From positions 2,294,001-2,358,000 of the forward strand of contig VNWV01000008.1 in NCBI GenBank assembly GCA_009801085.1: a stretch of 64,000 bases of DNA, given 5' to 3'. Under the pieces are notes generated by a model, which ran no database searches, was not told where the DNA came from, and saw nothing but the letters and a program-made list of their open reading frames with translations. The translations under genes were made by a program, and so were the position numbers. Origin of the DNA: Lasiodiplodia sp. COLG20. Taxonomy: Eukaryota > Ascomycota > Dothideomycetes > Botryosphaeriales > Botryosphaeriaceae. Of this stretch, positions 23,050 to 33,057 are shown one piece after another (within the stretch, counting starts at the first letter, position 1; each line of letters starts with the position of its first letter).

Positions 23050-23805
23050 ATGGGATATTACGACGACGAAGGACACTACCACAGCTTCCGTCACGGTCTC
23101 CACAAAGCCGCCGATCGCATTCTGCACCCGATCCACGGCCACTCCCACCACTCTCACCACAAGCACGACCACCACGACCACCCCTCTGACAAGGAGGAAG
23201 TAGTCATCAAGGAGACCTACACCGCCCCCTCCAAGCCGCGCGTGTCTTCGTCTGCTCCCCCGCCCCCTCCTGCCTCCGACTTCTTCCCTGAGCCCAGGCC
23301 TGCCCGCTCCACCTTTACCACCTACCACGAGACCGCCCGCACCAGCGCCATGTCTTCCGCCAACACCATTACCATTCCCTGCCACCACATCCGCATTGGC
23401 GATCTCCTGATCCTTCAGGGCCGCCCTTGCCAGGTCATCCGCATCACCACGTCGTCTCAGACGGGCCAGCACCGCTACCTCGGTGTTGACCTCTTCACCA
23501 AGCAGCTCCATGAGGAGTCCAGCTTCATCTCCAACCCGGGCCCGTCGGTCATCGTGCAGAACATGCTCGGCCCGGTCTTCAAGCAGTACCGCGTCCTGGA
23601 CATCCGCGAGGATGGCAAGGTCGTTGCCATGACCGAGACGGGCGACATCAAGCAGGGCCTTCCTGTCCTCGACCAGAGTGGCCTGTCCAAGAAGCTCGCC
23701 GACTCGTTCGACAACGGCCGCGGCAGCATCCGTGTCCTCGTCATCAGCGACTCGGGCACCGAGCTTGTCGTCGACTACAAGGTCGTCCACGGATCCAGGC
23801 TGTAG
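23050..23805 (+). CDS. hex1: Woronin body major protein HEX1
   Basis: HEX1 self-assembles into the hexagonal crystal core of the Woronin body, a peroxisome-derived organelle that plugs the septal pore when a hypha is wounded. The short form starts at the ATG of MGYYDDEG, the canonical HEX1 N-terminus, and is 251 residues long. A His-rich linker (about 28-55) is followed by a Pro-rich segment. From about residue 100 comes the eIF5A-like two-domain fold (TIPCHHIRIGDLL, YLGVDLFTKQLHEE, GPVFKQYRVLD). The C-terminus is SRL, a type 1 peroxisome-targeting signal. The fold is shared with eIF5A, but the MGYYDD head and SRL tail identify HEX1. The frame continues in phase upstream (22146-23049), so a longer isoform is likely. 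Confidence 0.95.
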   Translation: MGYYDDEGHYHSFRHGLHKAADRILHPIHGHSHHSHHKHDHHDHPSDKEEVVIKETYTAPSKPRVSSSAPPPPPASDFFPEPRPARSTFTTYHETARTSAMSSANTITIPCHHIRIGDLLILQGRPCQVIRITTSSQTGQHRYLGVDLFTKQLHEESSFISNPGPSVIVQNMLGPVFKQYRVLDIREDGKVVAMTETGDIKQGLPVLDQSGLSKKLADSFDNGRGSIRVLVISDSGTELVVDYKVVHGSRL

Positions 23806-25221
23806 ATGTCATGTCAATGGTAAGTTTTCCCATCCACAGTCCTTCCCGACACATGCTGATGTAGGATGCAGGCTTCGACTCCTCACATTTCTAGACAAAG
23901 AGCCTTGGGCCATCTTGGACCAAGACAACCATTCAACTCGTGTTCATACACCCTTTACGGTTTGCATCAGCAGGGGCAGAAGATCCACACTGCCAATTAG
24001 GGCGACTCACGGTCGTCGTTGGGTCTTGACTTCTTGGCTACTCGTCCTTCCCTTCTTTCGAACAATGCTTCTTCTGGTTCATTCCTTTAAGACAAAAGAA
24101 CAATCTCTGCACGGCGTTCCGGCGGCGGCTGGCAAGTACGCCTGTCTAGCCGGCTGCTCATGGGGTAATGACTGGATGTGGGGGCTATAACGAAGCATAT
24201 GCGATGATGGGATTTCCAGGAAACGATCGGCCTGTGGATAGTTAATGAACTTGATGCCTTCTATAATCGTTTCCCTCTTGTTCGATTGGCCAATGACGTG
24301 GTCGTCATGTGAGCGCGCACGTGCTTGTCCATCAATACCCATCCCTTCACCGCTGCGGAGGATCTTCGTGGGTCGCGACGTCAAGGCTACCGGCACCCAG
24401 GCACCTATTGGATGAAGGGCCCGTCACCGACCCTCGTCGGACTCCGAATCCCATCGAGCTGGCTACGTATTCGTGGTGTTGTCGTGCGTTGCAAGATCCA
24501 GATCTGGCCGTCCAATGGATTATGTAAGTGAGATGACTTCGGTTGCCGCCCCAGAGCGCGCGCTTCCCCGCAAAAAGGGCGGCAGAGGCGATATCCACTG
24601 AGCCGCTAGGACCACGCTACACTCCGCACCATCCTCCAATCGCCGCCGGTGCATTTCGGAACGCCTTATCCGATGTCTTTTTTTGCTGTGCGGGGCAGGC
24701 GGGCCCCAGAACACGTCGTCGGTGTGGTAGGATTGTGGTTGAGGAGGGTGGTGGCTTATGTACTTCTTGTGGTATAGCCGGGGTGCGATTGGCGTTTTTT
24801 CGATTGTCACGCTGATCCCGTTGTTAACTCCGCCTGGTGTTAAAAGCTGCTGGCATCGTTGGGTCGTCTCCCACCTCACTTCAAGTGCTCTCACCTCCTT
24901 CCTATTCAATTCACCTTCCTGATCTGCTGGCGACTGCCTTCTCTCACAGCACACTATCGAGGCTCGCTCTCCTTCCTCGACAGCACTTTCGAACAAAAGA
25001 CCAGCCCAAGCACCCAGCAAGCCATCTCCACATCCCGGCTAGTTCCTTTAGCTCCGCAAAGGCAATCCCGAGCCCATTCCACATACGACTCTCTGTTTCT
25101 CTTCATTTCTCAAAAATACCCATCCTTCAGGAAAAACATATCCAAACCCGCAATTACTTCGAGAAAAAGACCAAAACCAGCTAGCACCGACTCAAATCAG
25201 CATCACGACCACCCAATAGTC
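23806..25221. other. HEX1 3' region and promoter/leader of the oxygenase gene
   Basis: After the HEX1 stop there is an AG-rich and T-rich stretch consistent with a 3' untranslated region. From about 24850 the plus strand is pyrimidine-rich up to the ATG at 25222, a likely long leader. No separate gene, RNA or repeat is visible. Confidence 0.5.
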
Positions 25222-26809
25222 ATGGCACCCGGCCCGGAACCCTCCTCCCCCTTCCCCGGCGACAGCAGCCCTCTTCCTCCTTTTCCATCGAAGCCCCACT
25301 CCTCCTTTCCGGACATCCCGCCCTTCCCGGCCGACGTCCCCACGTGCCCGCTCGTACGCGTGTCGCTTGCGCGCCTGCTGCACGGCGACGCGGACGAAGA
25401 AGATGCGCTATGGCGCGCGTGCTGCGACCTGGGCTTCTTCTACATCGACCTACGCGGCGGCGAGATCGGCGACGATGATTATGACGATGAGGTCGTTCAG
25501 GGTGGGGGTGCTGGTGGCGGAGCGGTGAGGAGGAGCTCACGGCAGGTCGAGGTGCATGTGGATGGAGAGCAGCTGTTGGAGGATGCCGAGACGTTGTTCG
25601 AGGTGCAGAAGGGGTTTTTCGATCTTCCGGTCGAGGAAAAGACGAAGTACGACTTCAGCGCGGAGGGCAGTTATTTCGGGTGAGTGATCTCTCCCAAGGG
25701 AGCAAGGTGTGGTTGATTCTGTTCGCTGTCTGGACGGTTTACTTGGACGTTCGCTGGAAATGGGGCACGTGTTTAGGAGAGTAACATCATGTACTGACAG
25801 AACGCGCTACAGGTACAAGGGCTACGGCGCAGGCATCATCGACAAGGACGGCACGAAAGATCGCAACGAGTTCTACAACGTAGGCTTTCCCCCTCCATAC
25901 CCCACTCCCACGCCTCACTCTCCCCGCTCCGCCAAGTGATCAGTCCCAACTAATCTCCTTTCCCTCGCCCAGACCTCAAAAGATGATATCCTCGGCCACT
26001 CGGCGCCCCTACCCGCACCCTCGATGCTGCGGCCGCACCGGCGGCTCCTCAACTCCTTCATACGCGAATCCCACTCCCTCGTCAACCTCATCCTCCGCAT
26101 CCTCGACGCGCGCCTGGGCCTGCCGAGCGGCACACTTCCCGCGCTGCACCGGCTGACGGCGTCGTCGGGCGACCAGGTCCGCTTCGTCAAGGCGCCGCCG
26201 CAGCCGCGCGACGACGCGCGCGTCGCGCTGGGCGAGCACACCGACTTCGGCAGCGTTACTGTGCTGTTCAACCGCGTGGGCGGCCTGCAGGTGCTGCTGC
26301 CGCCGGGCATGGAGCCGGTGCACTACCCTTCGGCGGACGCGGACCGGGAAGAGACTAGGAGAGACAGCGCCAACGCGGTGACGACGTCGGGGTCGCCGGG
26401 CAAGGAGACGGCGCGCGAGACGTGGGCGTACGTCCGCCCGCTGCCCGGCCACGCCATCGTCAACCTCGGCGACGCCCTCGTCAAGATGACGAGCGGCATC
26501 CTCCGCTCCAACATCCACCGCGTCGCGCCGCCGCCCGGCGACCAGGCCGAGTGCACGCGGTACAGCTTGGTGTACTTCGCGCGGCCGGAGGACGACGTCG
26601 TGTTGCGGGTGCTGGAGGGCAGCGAGAGGATCGAGGAGAAGGTCAGGGAGGCAGGACAGGTGTTGGGGAGGGAGAGGGAGGAGCGGGCGGTGAGCGCGAA
26701 GGAATGGATCTTGCGGCGGGCGTTGGCGAGACGGACGGGCGGGAAGTGGGAGGATAGCGCGGGGACGGAGGAAATCAGTCGGAGGAGAGGGAATGGGGTT
26801 GCGGTTTGA
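25222..26809 (+). CDS. 2-oxoglutarate/Fe(II)-dependent oxygenase, isopenicillin N synthase-like
   Basis: Non-haem iron oxygenase of the DIOX_N/2OG-FeII_Oxy group. Three exons (25222-25679, 25813-25879, 25973-26809) join in phase to 453 residues. Iron ligands are His264 and Asp266 (GEHTDFGS) and His357 (SNIHRV). The co-substrate Arg and Ser are in TRYSLVYF (371 and 373). The N-terminal domain shows ALWRACCDLGFFYIDL and later FFDLPVEEK. Between these sits an unusual acidic and Gly-rich insert (GGEIGDDDYDDE to about RRSSRQ). A second long insert with many charged residues separates the HxD motif from the distal His. The protein is therefore about 100 residues longer than typical family members. 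The substrate is unknown, and no biosynthetic partner lies next to it. Confidence 0.9.
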
Positions 26810-26998
26810 ATGGCTGATTGTGATGAAGGGTTTGTTGTATATACGCTTGCGTCGTTGTTGCTAACGGCCAATTGTATGTTACGGCTTCTGTAAATTGAGT
26901 AAATACAAGCGAAGATATCATCATATTTAAAGGGCCATTTCCTGGGACGCTGGGCCGGTCTCTTTTGCTACACAGCTCCTCTTCTTTCTCAACTCAGT

Positions 26999-27484
26999 AT
27001 GAGAGTACTCGTTGCTTTCCATTTCACCGATCCGCCCTTTGGCAGGATTGCCTGGCAGACAGACGTCCTCAACATTCCACTTGAGAGCTCCTACGAAGAC
27101 TTCATTTGCCAAATCCTCCAACTGCAGCAAGACCTATCCCATTTCCTCGGGGAGGACTGGACAGCAACATTCCCTTTTCACGTTATGTGGCTGTCTCGCG
27201 ATCACCATGGCAAACTCCCGGATGTCGTTAACGAGGTGCCTCCCTTCCAGTCGCATTTGAGGAAAGGAAACTGGGAGCAGATACTGCTGATGATGCAGCA
27301 GAGGGGATTCAGGGACGTTATCTGCGTTGAGATTGCTAGCCATGCGGCTGCAAAGAAAAAGCCTGCGGGCTGGGAGGTTGAGAGGGAGGCGGTGATGAAG
27401 CACGAAGCAGAGTGGTACCGGAAAAAGAAGTCGCTCATTGGTGGACAGGCGTCCATGGCGACGACGGTGGAGGACAGTCCTTGA
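26999..27484 (+). CDS. small protein, unknown function (paralogue pair, member 1)
   Basis: Intronless 161-residue frame with a good ATG 189 bp after the oxygenase stop; a likely poly-pyrimidine leader precedes it. I know no named domain. The sequence is mixed alpha/beta with a Trp-rich middle (MWLSRDHHGK, GNWEQILLMMQQRG). Its tail is basic (AAAKKKPAGWEVE, then WYRKKKS). Its order of motifs matches the next gene on the right (VAF near the start, a Trp-containing centre, an N-W-x-x-x-L-x-x-M-x-x-R segment, and a final I-x-V-E-I-type strand), so I think the two are diverged duplicates. No signal peptide or membrane helix is seen. Confidence 0.65.
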   Translation: MRVLVAFHFTDPPFGRIAWQTDVLNIPLESSYEDFICQILQLQQDLSHFLGEDWTATFPFHVMWLSRDHHGKLPDVVNEVPPFQSHLRKGNWEQILLMMQQRGFRDVICVEIASHAAAKKKPAGWEVEREAVMKHEAEWYRKKKSLIGGQASMATTVEDSP

Positions 27485-28278
27485 CTGTTCAAGACTAGAT
27501 AGGTCGACACCAGGAAAACAAGAGGGAATCATAGCGCAAAATAGCAAAAAGGAAAGCTGTGTCTTTTTACACCGTTTGTGATCAAGCTGCAACGCACCAC
27601 AGCGACCCGGTTACCACCTATGTCTTTTCAACTGGGTGGGTAGCTGAAAACCTTCTAACCAAATGGTGGCTACCCGCTCGGGGATGTTGAATCCCGATTA
27701 GGCAACCTTGGCGACCACAAATGACCCCCGCAGTACACTTTGAATACAAAGCCCTCAGATCAGTCCGACCACCGTGGATTTTGATACTAGGGATTTCGCG
27801 GAACTAATAAATGACCCTCCAAAGTTCGAACCCGCATGGAAGCAAAATTTACCAGCCACTCTGACAGACTTGCTGCCACCGTACAAAAGCGCACCCTGCT
27901 TCCTTCACTTCAGACGCGCCACTCGCGTCACCAGTGCCTGCTTCACTTGCCTCACCTACCTCACTCAAATCACACTTACTACGCTCGTCAGAGTCAGAAT
28001 CCTCGTTTCCAATCTAGTTCGCGATTTCCTTGCACAAACTTGAAAGCGCCTTCTTCAATGCGGTCCGTCTATCATGACTTCCCATATTTTTCTGGCCGAC
28101 AGACGCCCAGAACAGACTGCGTAAGTGCAGGTTGTTTAAAGAAAACTCAACGTCAGTCGCAATGGTCACACTCCCATCCGACACTCTATCTATCCACATT
28201 GCTATCAAAGCGAGCATCTGCCTCAAGAAACGCCACATCCAAGGCCACAAAAACAGAGTATCATTCCGACTATTCATC
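27485..28278. other. intergenic region between the two small genes
   Basis: I see no domain. The plus strand from about 27890 to 28270 has C/T-rich and A-rich patches, with GTAAGT at 28121 and acceptor-like sites nearby. A 5' exon or leader intron of the next gene is possible but not demonstrated. Confidence 0.4.
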
Positions 28279-28848
28279 ATGGTGACCCCGAATCAAAACG
28301 GACAGCCTCAGCAAGACGCACAGCCTCAGCAAAATGGACAGCCTCAGCAGAACGGACAGCCTCAGCAGAACGGACAGCTTCAGCAAGACGCACAGCTTCA
28401 GCAAGACGCACAACTTCAGCAAGACGCACAACCTCAGCGAGACGCGCAACCTCAGCAAGCCGCACAGTCTCATCAAAACGCAAGGCCTTATTCAAGCGCA
28501 CCAGCCGGCGATGGACCCAAGCTCGAGCACATCCGCGTCAAGGTCGCATTTGACGTCACCAAAGGCAATGAAACGACGCGGTATACCGAGACCCTCGACA
28601 TGGGCCACCCGGATACATTTGGGGCTTTCAGGGCCCGGCTGCGAGCCTTGCATTGGTGGACGCAGACTAGCCAGCACGAGGAGTGGAGCTGGGTGTCGCC
28701 CGACCCGTCTGTGGTCTGGACTGATATGCCCGACGAGACCGTCATGAACTCGGATAACTGGAGGAGGAATTTGCGTTTGATGTACTTGCGCAACAAAGAG
28801 GACTACCTTCGTATTGACATGAATTACGAACGCGAGGCGCCGCGTTGA
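28279..28848 (+). CDS. small protein with Gln-rich hexapeptide repeats (paralogue pair, member 2)
   Basis: Frame of 189 residues starting at the ATG in CATCATGGTG. After eight residues, ten copies of a six-residue unit follow (Q-P/L-Q-Q-D/N-A/G), encoded by 18-bp DNA repeats. The remaining 120 residues resemble the preceding gene: VKVAFDVTK, a Trp-rich centre (WWTQTSQHEEW), DNWRRNLRLMYLRN and LRIDMNYE. The globular part may be a small ubiquitin-like or similar fold, but I would not name it. The Gln-rich domain is expected to be disordered and may vary in length between strains. An ATG at 28162 in the same frame is a possible earlier start. Confidence 0.7.
   Translation: MVTPNQNGQPQQDAQPQQNGQPQQNGQPQQNGQLQQDAQLQQDAQLQQDAQPQRDAQPQQAAQSHQNARPYSSAPAGDGPKLEHIRVKVAFDVTKGNETTRYTETLDMGHPDTFGAFRARLRALHWWTQTSQHEEWSWVSPDPSVVWTDMPDETVMNSDNWRRNLRLMYLRNKEDYLRIDMNYEREAPR
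28303..28482 (+). repeat. ten tandem 18-bp repeats in the coding sequence
   Basis: Ten consecutive 18-base units, each encoding Q-P/L-Q-Q-D/N-A/G. Units 1-8 are near-identical, and units 9-10 diverge (QPQQAA, then QSHQNA). The 18-base period keeps several other frames open on both strands, which explains the repeat-like overlapping ORFs there. Confidence 0.95.
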
Positions 28849-29385
28849 GGAAAGTTGTCGCTTTCGCAATGGAGGAAGAGAGCGGGGCGAAGGATTGTTC
28901 CCCACGGATTATTGTGGTGAGACTTTGGGTTAGCAACGCTATGGACTAGGCATCAATGGAACATTCATGGATTCTGCATACGATAATCATCATCTCGAGC
29001 GTGCCAGACAATCTCGTATTACGATGTAACTGTGAGACGGTAGAATTTCTTCGTGCGCTTGAATTTTGGCAATGCTGACAAGGCATACTCGCCGACCGAC
29101 TCACTAACGGGCGGCGACGTCTTGTATGTTCTTGTACAATTTCGCCGCCGTCGATGTGCTCCAGTCTTCCTTTAAATATCTGCCATTGGGCTATATGATT
29201 TTCTTTGTACCTTTCATGTTGAAGCATCGATCAGGAACCGTCACTGACTACGCCCCGAAATTCCGGTCACACCCCTCTGAAAGAACTATTAAGAACCAGG
29301 AACATCTGAAATCGATGTTTTGACAGCCATTGAATCAGCCAAATCTCACAGCCCCAGCCTCACGACCCGTTAGGCCTTCTTGGTT
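28849..29385. other. intergenic region between convergent genes
   Basis: The small repeat protein (rightward) and the BTB gene (leftward) converge here. No third gene, RNA or repeat is visible. Confidence 0.5.
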
Positions 29386-30831
29386 TCAGTAATCCTCCCC
29401 CCGGAACATCTGACACCTATGCTGTCCATGCTTGCCCCTGTGGCATTCAATGCATGGTCCCTCAATTGCATCATACACGCGCTGCAGATCATCTTCCAAC
29501 CCACTAAGGCACTTGGCGAGCGAAGAGGCGGAGCGGCAAGCCGTGCAAATGTTCATGTCCTTAGCAAACCTCTGCAGACGCTTGATGATGGACGGGCGGG
29601 TTGCGTGCAGCCAGTAGTCGAAGAACATAGCAATGCTACCATCCCAATCCTCCGGCTCGAGGATATCGTCTAAGCCCATGCCAAATGCGCTAGCGAACAA
29701 AGCGCCGCAATTCTGCTCGCCGTCGCAGTCATCGCTTATATCGCCGTCGTGGTCGAGGATCCAGGACATGACCTTCTTTTTGATGAGATCGGGCAGAGCA
29801 TGAAGCGCCTCGGTCCTATAGTACTCCATAGCGACTGTCAACGTTAGCGCGTTAAACTTAACGAAAACTTCTCGGCAAAACGTACTCAGGATGCTGGGGC
29901 GTACGAGTTTGTCGCCCATGTCTGTGAATCCGAAGCGTTCGTAGATCATCATGTCTCTGCAGATGTGGAAGGAAGCGCGTGGCGCCTCTAAGAAGTAAGC
30001 TAGACCCAGCAGTTCACGGTCATCGTGATTCGCATAGTTCCGCTCCCGGGCCTCTAGCACCTGCTTCTTGATGTACTCCTCGCTCTTGTGCTTCAAAGTC
30101 TCCTTCATAGCGTACTTGTCGAGCAACATGGCGTAGCTCAACACACAACCCATACAGCATAAGCTCGAGGCTTCCTTGTTGCTGTTGCTGTGCAAGACGA
30201 AGCAAATGGTCCTCAACGTATGAGCGTTGTCGTCCGGCAAGGGAATCTGCTTAGGATTGGTCTTATTGTGCTTAGACAGGTTCTGTCCCTCAGAGAAGTG
30301 CGGGCCGAACATGGCGCGGAAGACCGGCGACGCAGATGCGAGGACGGAGCTCTTAACTAGGAGCTTAGGCTTGCGGGTGAGGGGGCCGGTGTAGTTGGGG
30401 AAGGTGAAGAGAACGTCACCCTCGCTATCGGGTGAGGCAACCCAATCGGACGCGTTGGCTTTCGCGCCAGAGTGTGTGGTTGTGCTGGATGCTGCAGGTG
30501 TAGATGTAGATGCAGCCGTAGGAGGACCGCCGAAGAGGGAAGGGAGAGCCGCATTGGCATTGGACGAGGAGGCGGTCGGCATTGCAGGCGTGGTCGCGGT
30601 CGCGGTCGTGGCTGAGCCCTTGGTCTTCTTCTTGTTCTTCTTTTTCTTCGTCTTCTTGGGCTCGCTCTGGCCTTCGCCGTCCGCTACGCTGCCGGCGAAA
30701 ACGTACGGCAACGCCGAAGACGTGGTGTCGGGTGAGACGAAGTTTGGCTGTAGCTGTCCGGAGAGGTTCTGAGCGTGGTTGCCTCCGGCACTGAGGCCGC
30801 TGGTGGTTTTGTCAGGTCCTTCGTCCGCCAT
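29386..30831 (-). CDS. BTB/POZ-domain protein
   Basis: Intronless 481-residue protein; the ATG at 30831 (MADEGPDKTT) is chosen over an upstream TTG. The N-terminal 140 residues are disordered with a Lys-rich patch (KKTKKKKNKKKTKG). The BTB core follows: GDVLFTFPNYTG, then LLVKSSVLASASPVFRAMF and FSEGQ. The helical extension contains LLDKYAMKETL, the 'three-box'-like pattern of fungal BTB proteins. The C-terminus has a Cys-rich segment (CTACRS and CIECHRGKHGQH) that may bind zinc. Fungal BTB proteins of this class are often expanded in accessory regions and are thought to act in protein-protein interactions or cullin ligases. The specific role here is unknown. Confidence 0.88.
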   Translation of the reverse strand: MADEGPDKTTSGLSAGGNHAQNLSGQLQPNFVSPDTTSSALPYVFAGSVADGEGQSEPKKTKKKKNKKKTKGSATTATATTPAMPTASSSNANAALPSLFGGPPTAASTSTPAASSTTTHSGAKANASDWVASPDSEGDVLFTFPNYTGPLTRKPKLLVKSSVLASASPVFRAMFGPHFSEGQNLSKHNKTNPKQIPLPDDNAHTLRTICFVLHSNSNKEASSLCCMGCVLSYAMLLDKYAMKETLKHKSEEYIKKQVLEARERNYANHDDRELLGLAYFLEAPRASFHICRDMMIYERFGFTDMGDKLVRPSILSTFCREVFVKFNALTLTVAMEYYRTEALHALPDLIKKKVMSWILDHDGDISDDCDGEQNCGALFASAFGMGLDDILEPEDWDGSIAMFFDYWLHATRPSIIKRLQRFAKDMNICTACRSASSLAKCLSGLEDDLQRVYDAIEGPCIECHRGKHGQHRCQMFRGEDY

Positions 30832-31347
30832 GGTGGACAAGGCGCGCGCGTCGGCCAATATGCGCTGGAGCTGGGTTGCGGAGGAATGAAGGAAGAAGTT
30901 GTTCGGGTAAGGTCGGCAAAGTATTCCAAGAGATGGTGAATGATTGCCCGGACCCTGGATTTTATCAGTAGCTGGTCGAAGCTTCCCATGTTAGGCGTTT
31001 GTCTCGGGCTAATGCAGAAAGCACGCTGCCGGCCACCCAATCATGACCTCCATTCGCAACCGCACATGAAGCACTTGTCCAGATGCAAGCGTATGCAATA
31101 ATTGCGACTACGCTTTGATCTCCACCTTGCCATTTCTCCGAGCTCGCGTCGACACGGACACTTCTGGACAAACAATACCGGGAGGCAGATGGCCGTCCTA
31201 TACTTCCGAAGTTCACTACTGTAAGGCAATCAATCAATTTCGTAAGGACCTGTAGGAGCTGCAAATGCCAGTGTGTTCCCCCCAAGAAGTCATAGTGTCA
31301 TCGTGAGCCGAGGCTGACTTCCTTGCTACCAGCCAAGTTCCGAATGT
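30832..31347. other. intergenic region, no gene seen
   Basis: This stretch holds the promoter of the BTB gene and the 3' end of the GH17 gene, which share orientation. No domain or RNA is visible. Confidence 0.5.
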
Positions 31348-32447
31348 TTAGCAAGACAAATCATACAGTGGGCTTCCGTCCCTTCCAAAGACGCCAAAGC
31401 TAGGCTCCTGGCTGTAATCTTGATACGCGTACCAGAAGGTGTTCAGCCGCTGGAACCTGCACAACTTATTAGCTCGGTACGACACCCACCGAGTAAGATT
31501 GCCTTACGAAGCACAACCGACGGCCTTCCAGTAACCCTCGGCGTTGTTAGATGAAGCAAAACTGCGGCCGAAGGTCCTGCCGGTGGCCGGCCAGCCTGTC
31601 TCCGTCACCCAAACCTCGAGACCCGCCTTGATCGCAGTAACGGCAGTCTTGGTGTCTTCGATGGCTTTGAAGTAGGTGCTGAGGCTCTCGGGGACGGTGA
31701 CGCCCTGCCAGTAGGGATACGCATCGCAGCCGACAAAGTCAACAGCTGTGACGACGGGCTTGTTCACCGGATCGACCCTTGATAAAACAATGTCAGCTAG
31801 ACGGAAAGAGAGAGACTCGGAGGCTGAAAGAAAGGCGGAGGGAAGAAGAAGAGAGGGAACGTTAGCAACACAAACTCACCACGCCGTCCACGTATCCACA
31901 TGTCCCACCGCCGCGCCGACACCCACACTCCTCACCATCCCTCTAACATCGTAGATCTGCTGCGCGAGCCTGTGCGGATCCGCCTCCTTTCGGTACAAAT
32001 CCTCACTGCCGACGCTAATCGCCGTTATCCATCCGCCGCCGTACGTCAGGATCGCGACCAGCAGCGCTTGCTTCTCAGCCTCGAAGTGCGCCTCATCCTC
32101 CGTCCAGACGCCAGCGAGGAGGCGTGTGTCCGTCGCGAGTGCGGCTGGCACCGCTCGCGCCAGCGTGTCGCAGTCGGATGAGGCGAAGACGCGGACTTGG
32201 TTGAAGGGACCGCTGGAGGTGGGGAGCGATTGAAGATCCCGGAAGGCGGTTTCCCAGTCGGATTGCGTTTTGCAGGAGCCATCGGGATTCTCTGCGGCTC
32301 TGGAGAGGGAGGTAGGGTATGAGCATGAGCGTCTGTGGATTGGAGAAGGCTGAGGGGTGGGATAAATGGTGCGTACACGTTGAAACCTCTGAGAAAGGCG
32401 TGGCCGGTGGTGGACATGGCCAGCATGGGGAGCACCTGGAGCTTCAT
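31348..32447 (-). CDS. secreted GH17 beta-glucanase (glucan endo-1,3-beta-glucosidase type)
   Basis: Predicted cell-wall beta-1,3-glucan hydrolase or transglycosylase of glycoside hydrolase family 17 (Bgl2/Scw group). Four exons, 32447-32377, 32299-31880, 31777-31508 and 31456-31348, join in phase to give 289 residues. A signal peptide is present (MKLQVLPMLAMSTTGHA), and the mature protein begins with the family motif GFNVAAENPDGSCK. The acid/base is Glu123 (SVGSED), and the nucleophile is Glu223 in VTETGWP. GCDAYPYWQG and FGVFGRDG are further conserved strands. The protein is short for the family because it lacks a long Ser/Thr tail or GPI signal, so it may be soluble in the wall. It lies head to head with Pdx2. 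Confidence 0.93.
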
Positions 32448-33057
32448 TTTGAGAGAAGATTATCAAGGTTATGATACTGAATCGAAGGATTGGATCAGAG
32501 GGCTGTAAACGAGAGGACACCGTGTAGGATGGTTGAAATGAAATCAGAGATGAAGCGCGAGGAGACTCAAGGATATTGACTGTGATGCTTGAAGAAAAGA
32601 GAAAGTACTACTTTGACTAGTGCTCCTGAATTTTGGGTCGTATGGCTGCTACCTCATAAAATGCCTACGGAACCGCAAATTGCAAGCAACGAGCCGTCTG
32701 CGTGGCAGGAGCCATGAAGGCAAGTACGTAAGACATGTCTTTTCTGGCAAGTCTTGTCCCCGCCTAATGATTCGCGCAACGTGAAGACTAGAGTGAGTTT
32801 CAGATGACTGAGCTAATAGACAAAAGAAAATGCATAAGAAAATAGTATCGTTCCAGAGCTCTTCTGTGACCATTCGAGCGCACGGCCCGGCGGATCCGGA
32901 ATCGGCAGCCGGCGGTGGAAGGGCGGAGGCGGGACAGCGTCATTAGGGCGGCGATAAGATAGGTGCGGGCGTCATCGGCGAACGTCCCCGTCGGCCATTT
33001 TTCCCCACAAGTGTCGTGCGAGTGACTCCTCCGCAACAACCCATTGCAGCCCCGACC
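32448..33057. other. divergent promoter of GH17 and Pdx2
   Basis: This 610-bp gap lies between two divergent starts. No conserved regulatory site could be placed with confidence and no other gene is seen. Confidence 0.5.

Noticed and set aside
22621..23790. 389-codon minus-strand ORF opposite HEX1
   Set aside because: It is antisense to a certain gene with strong codon bias and codes for a Val/Gly/Arg-rich sequence without a domain.
27820..27840. tRNA B-box-like AGTTCGAACCC
   Set aside because: No A box at the right spacing and no cloverleaf stems around it.
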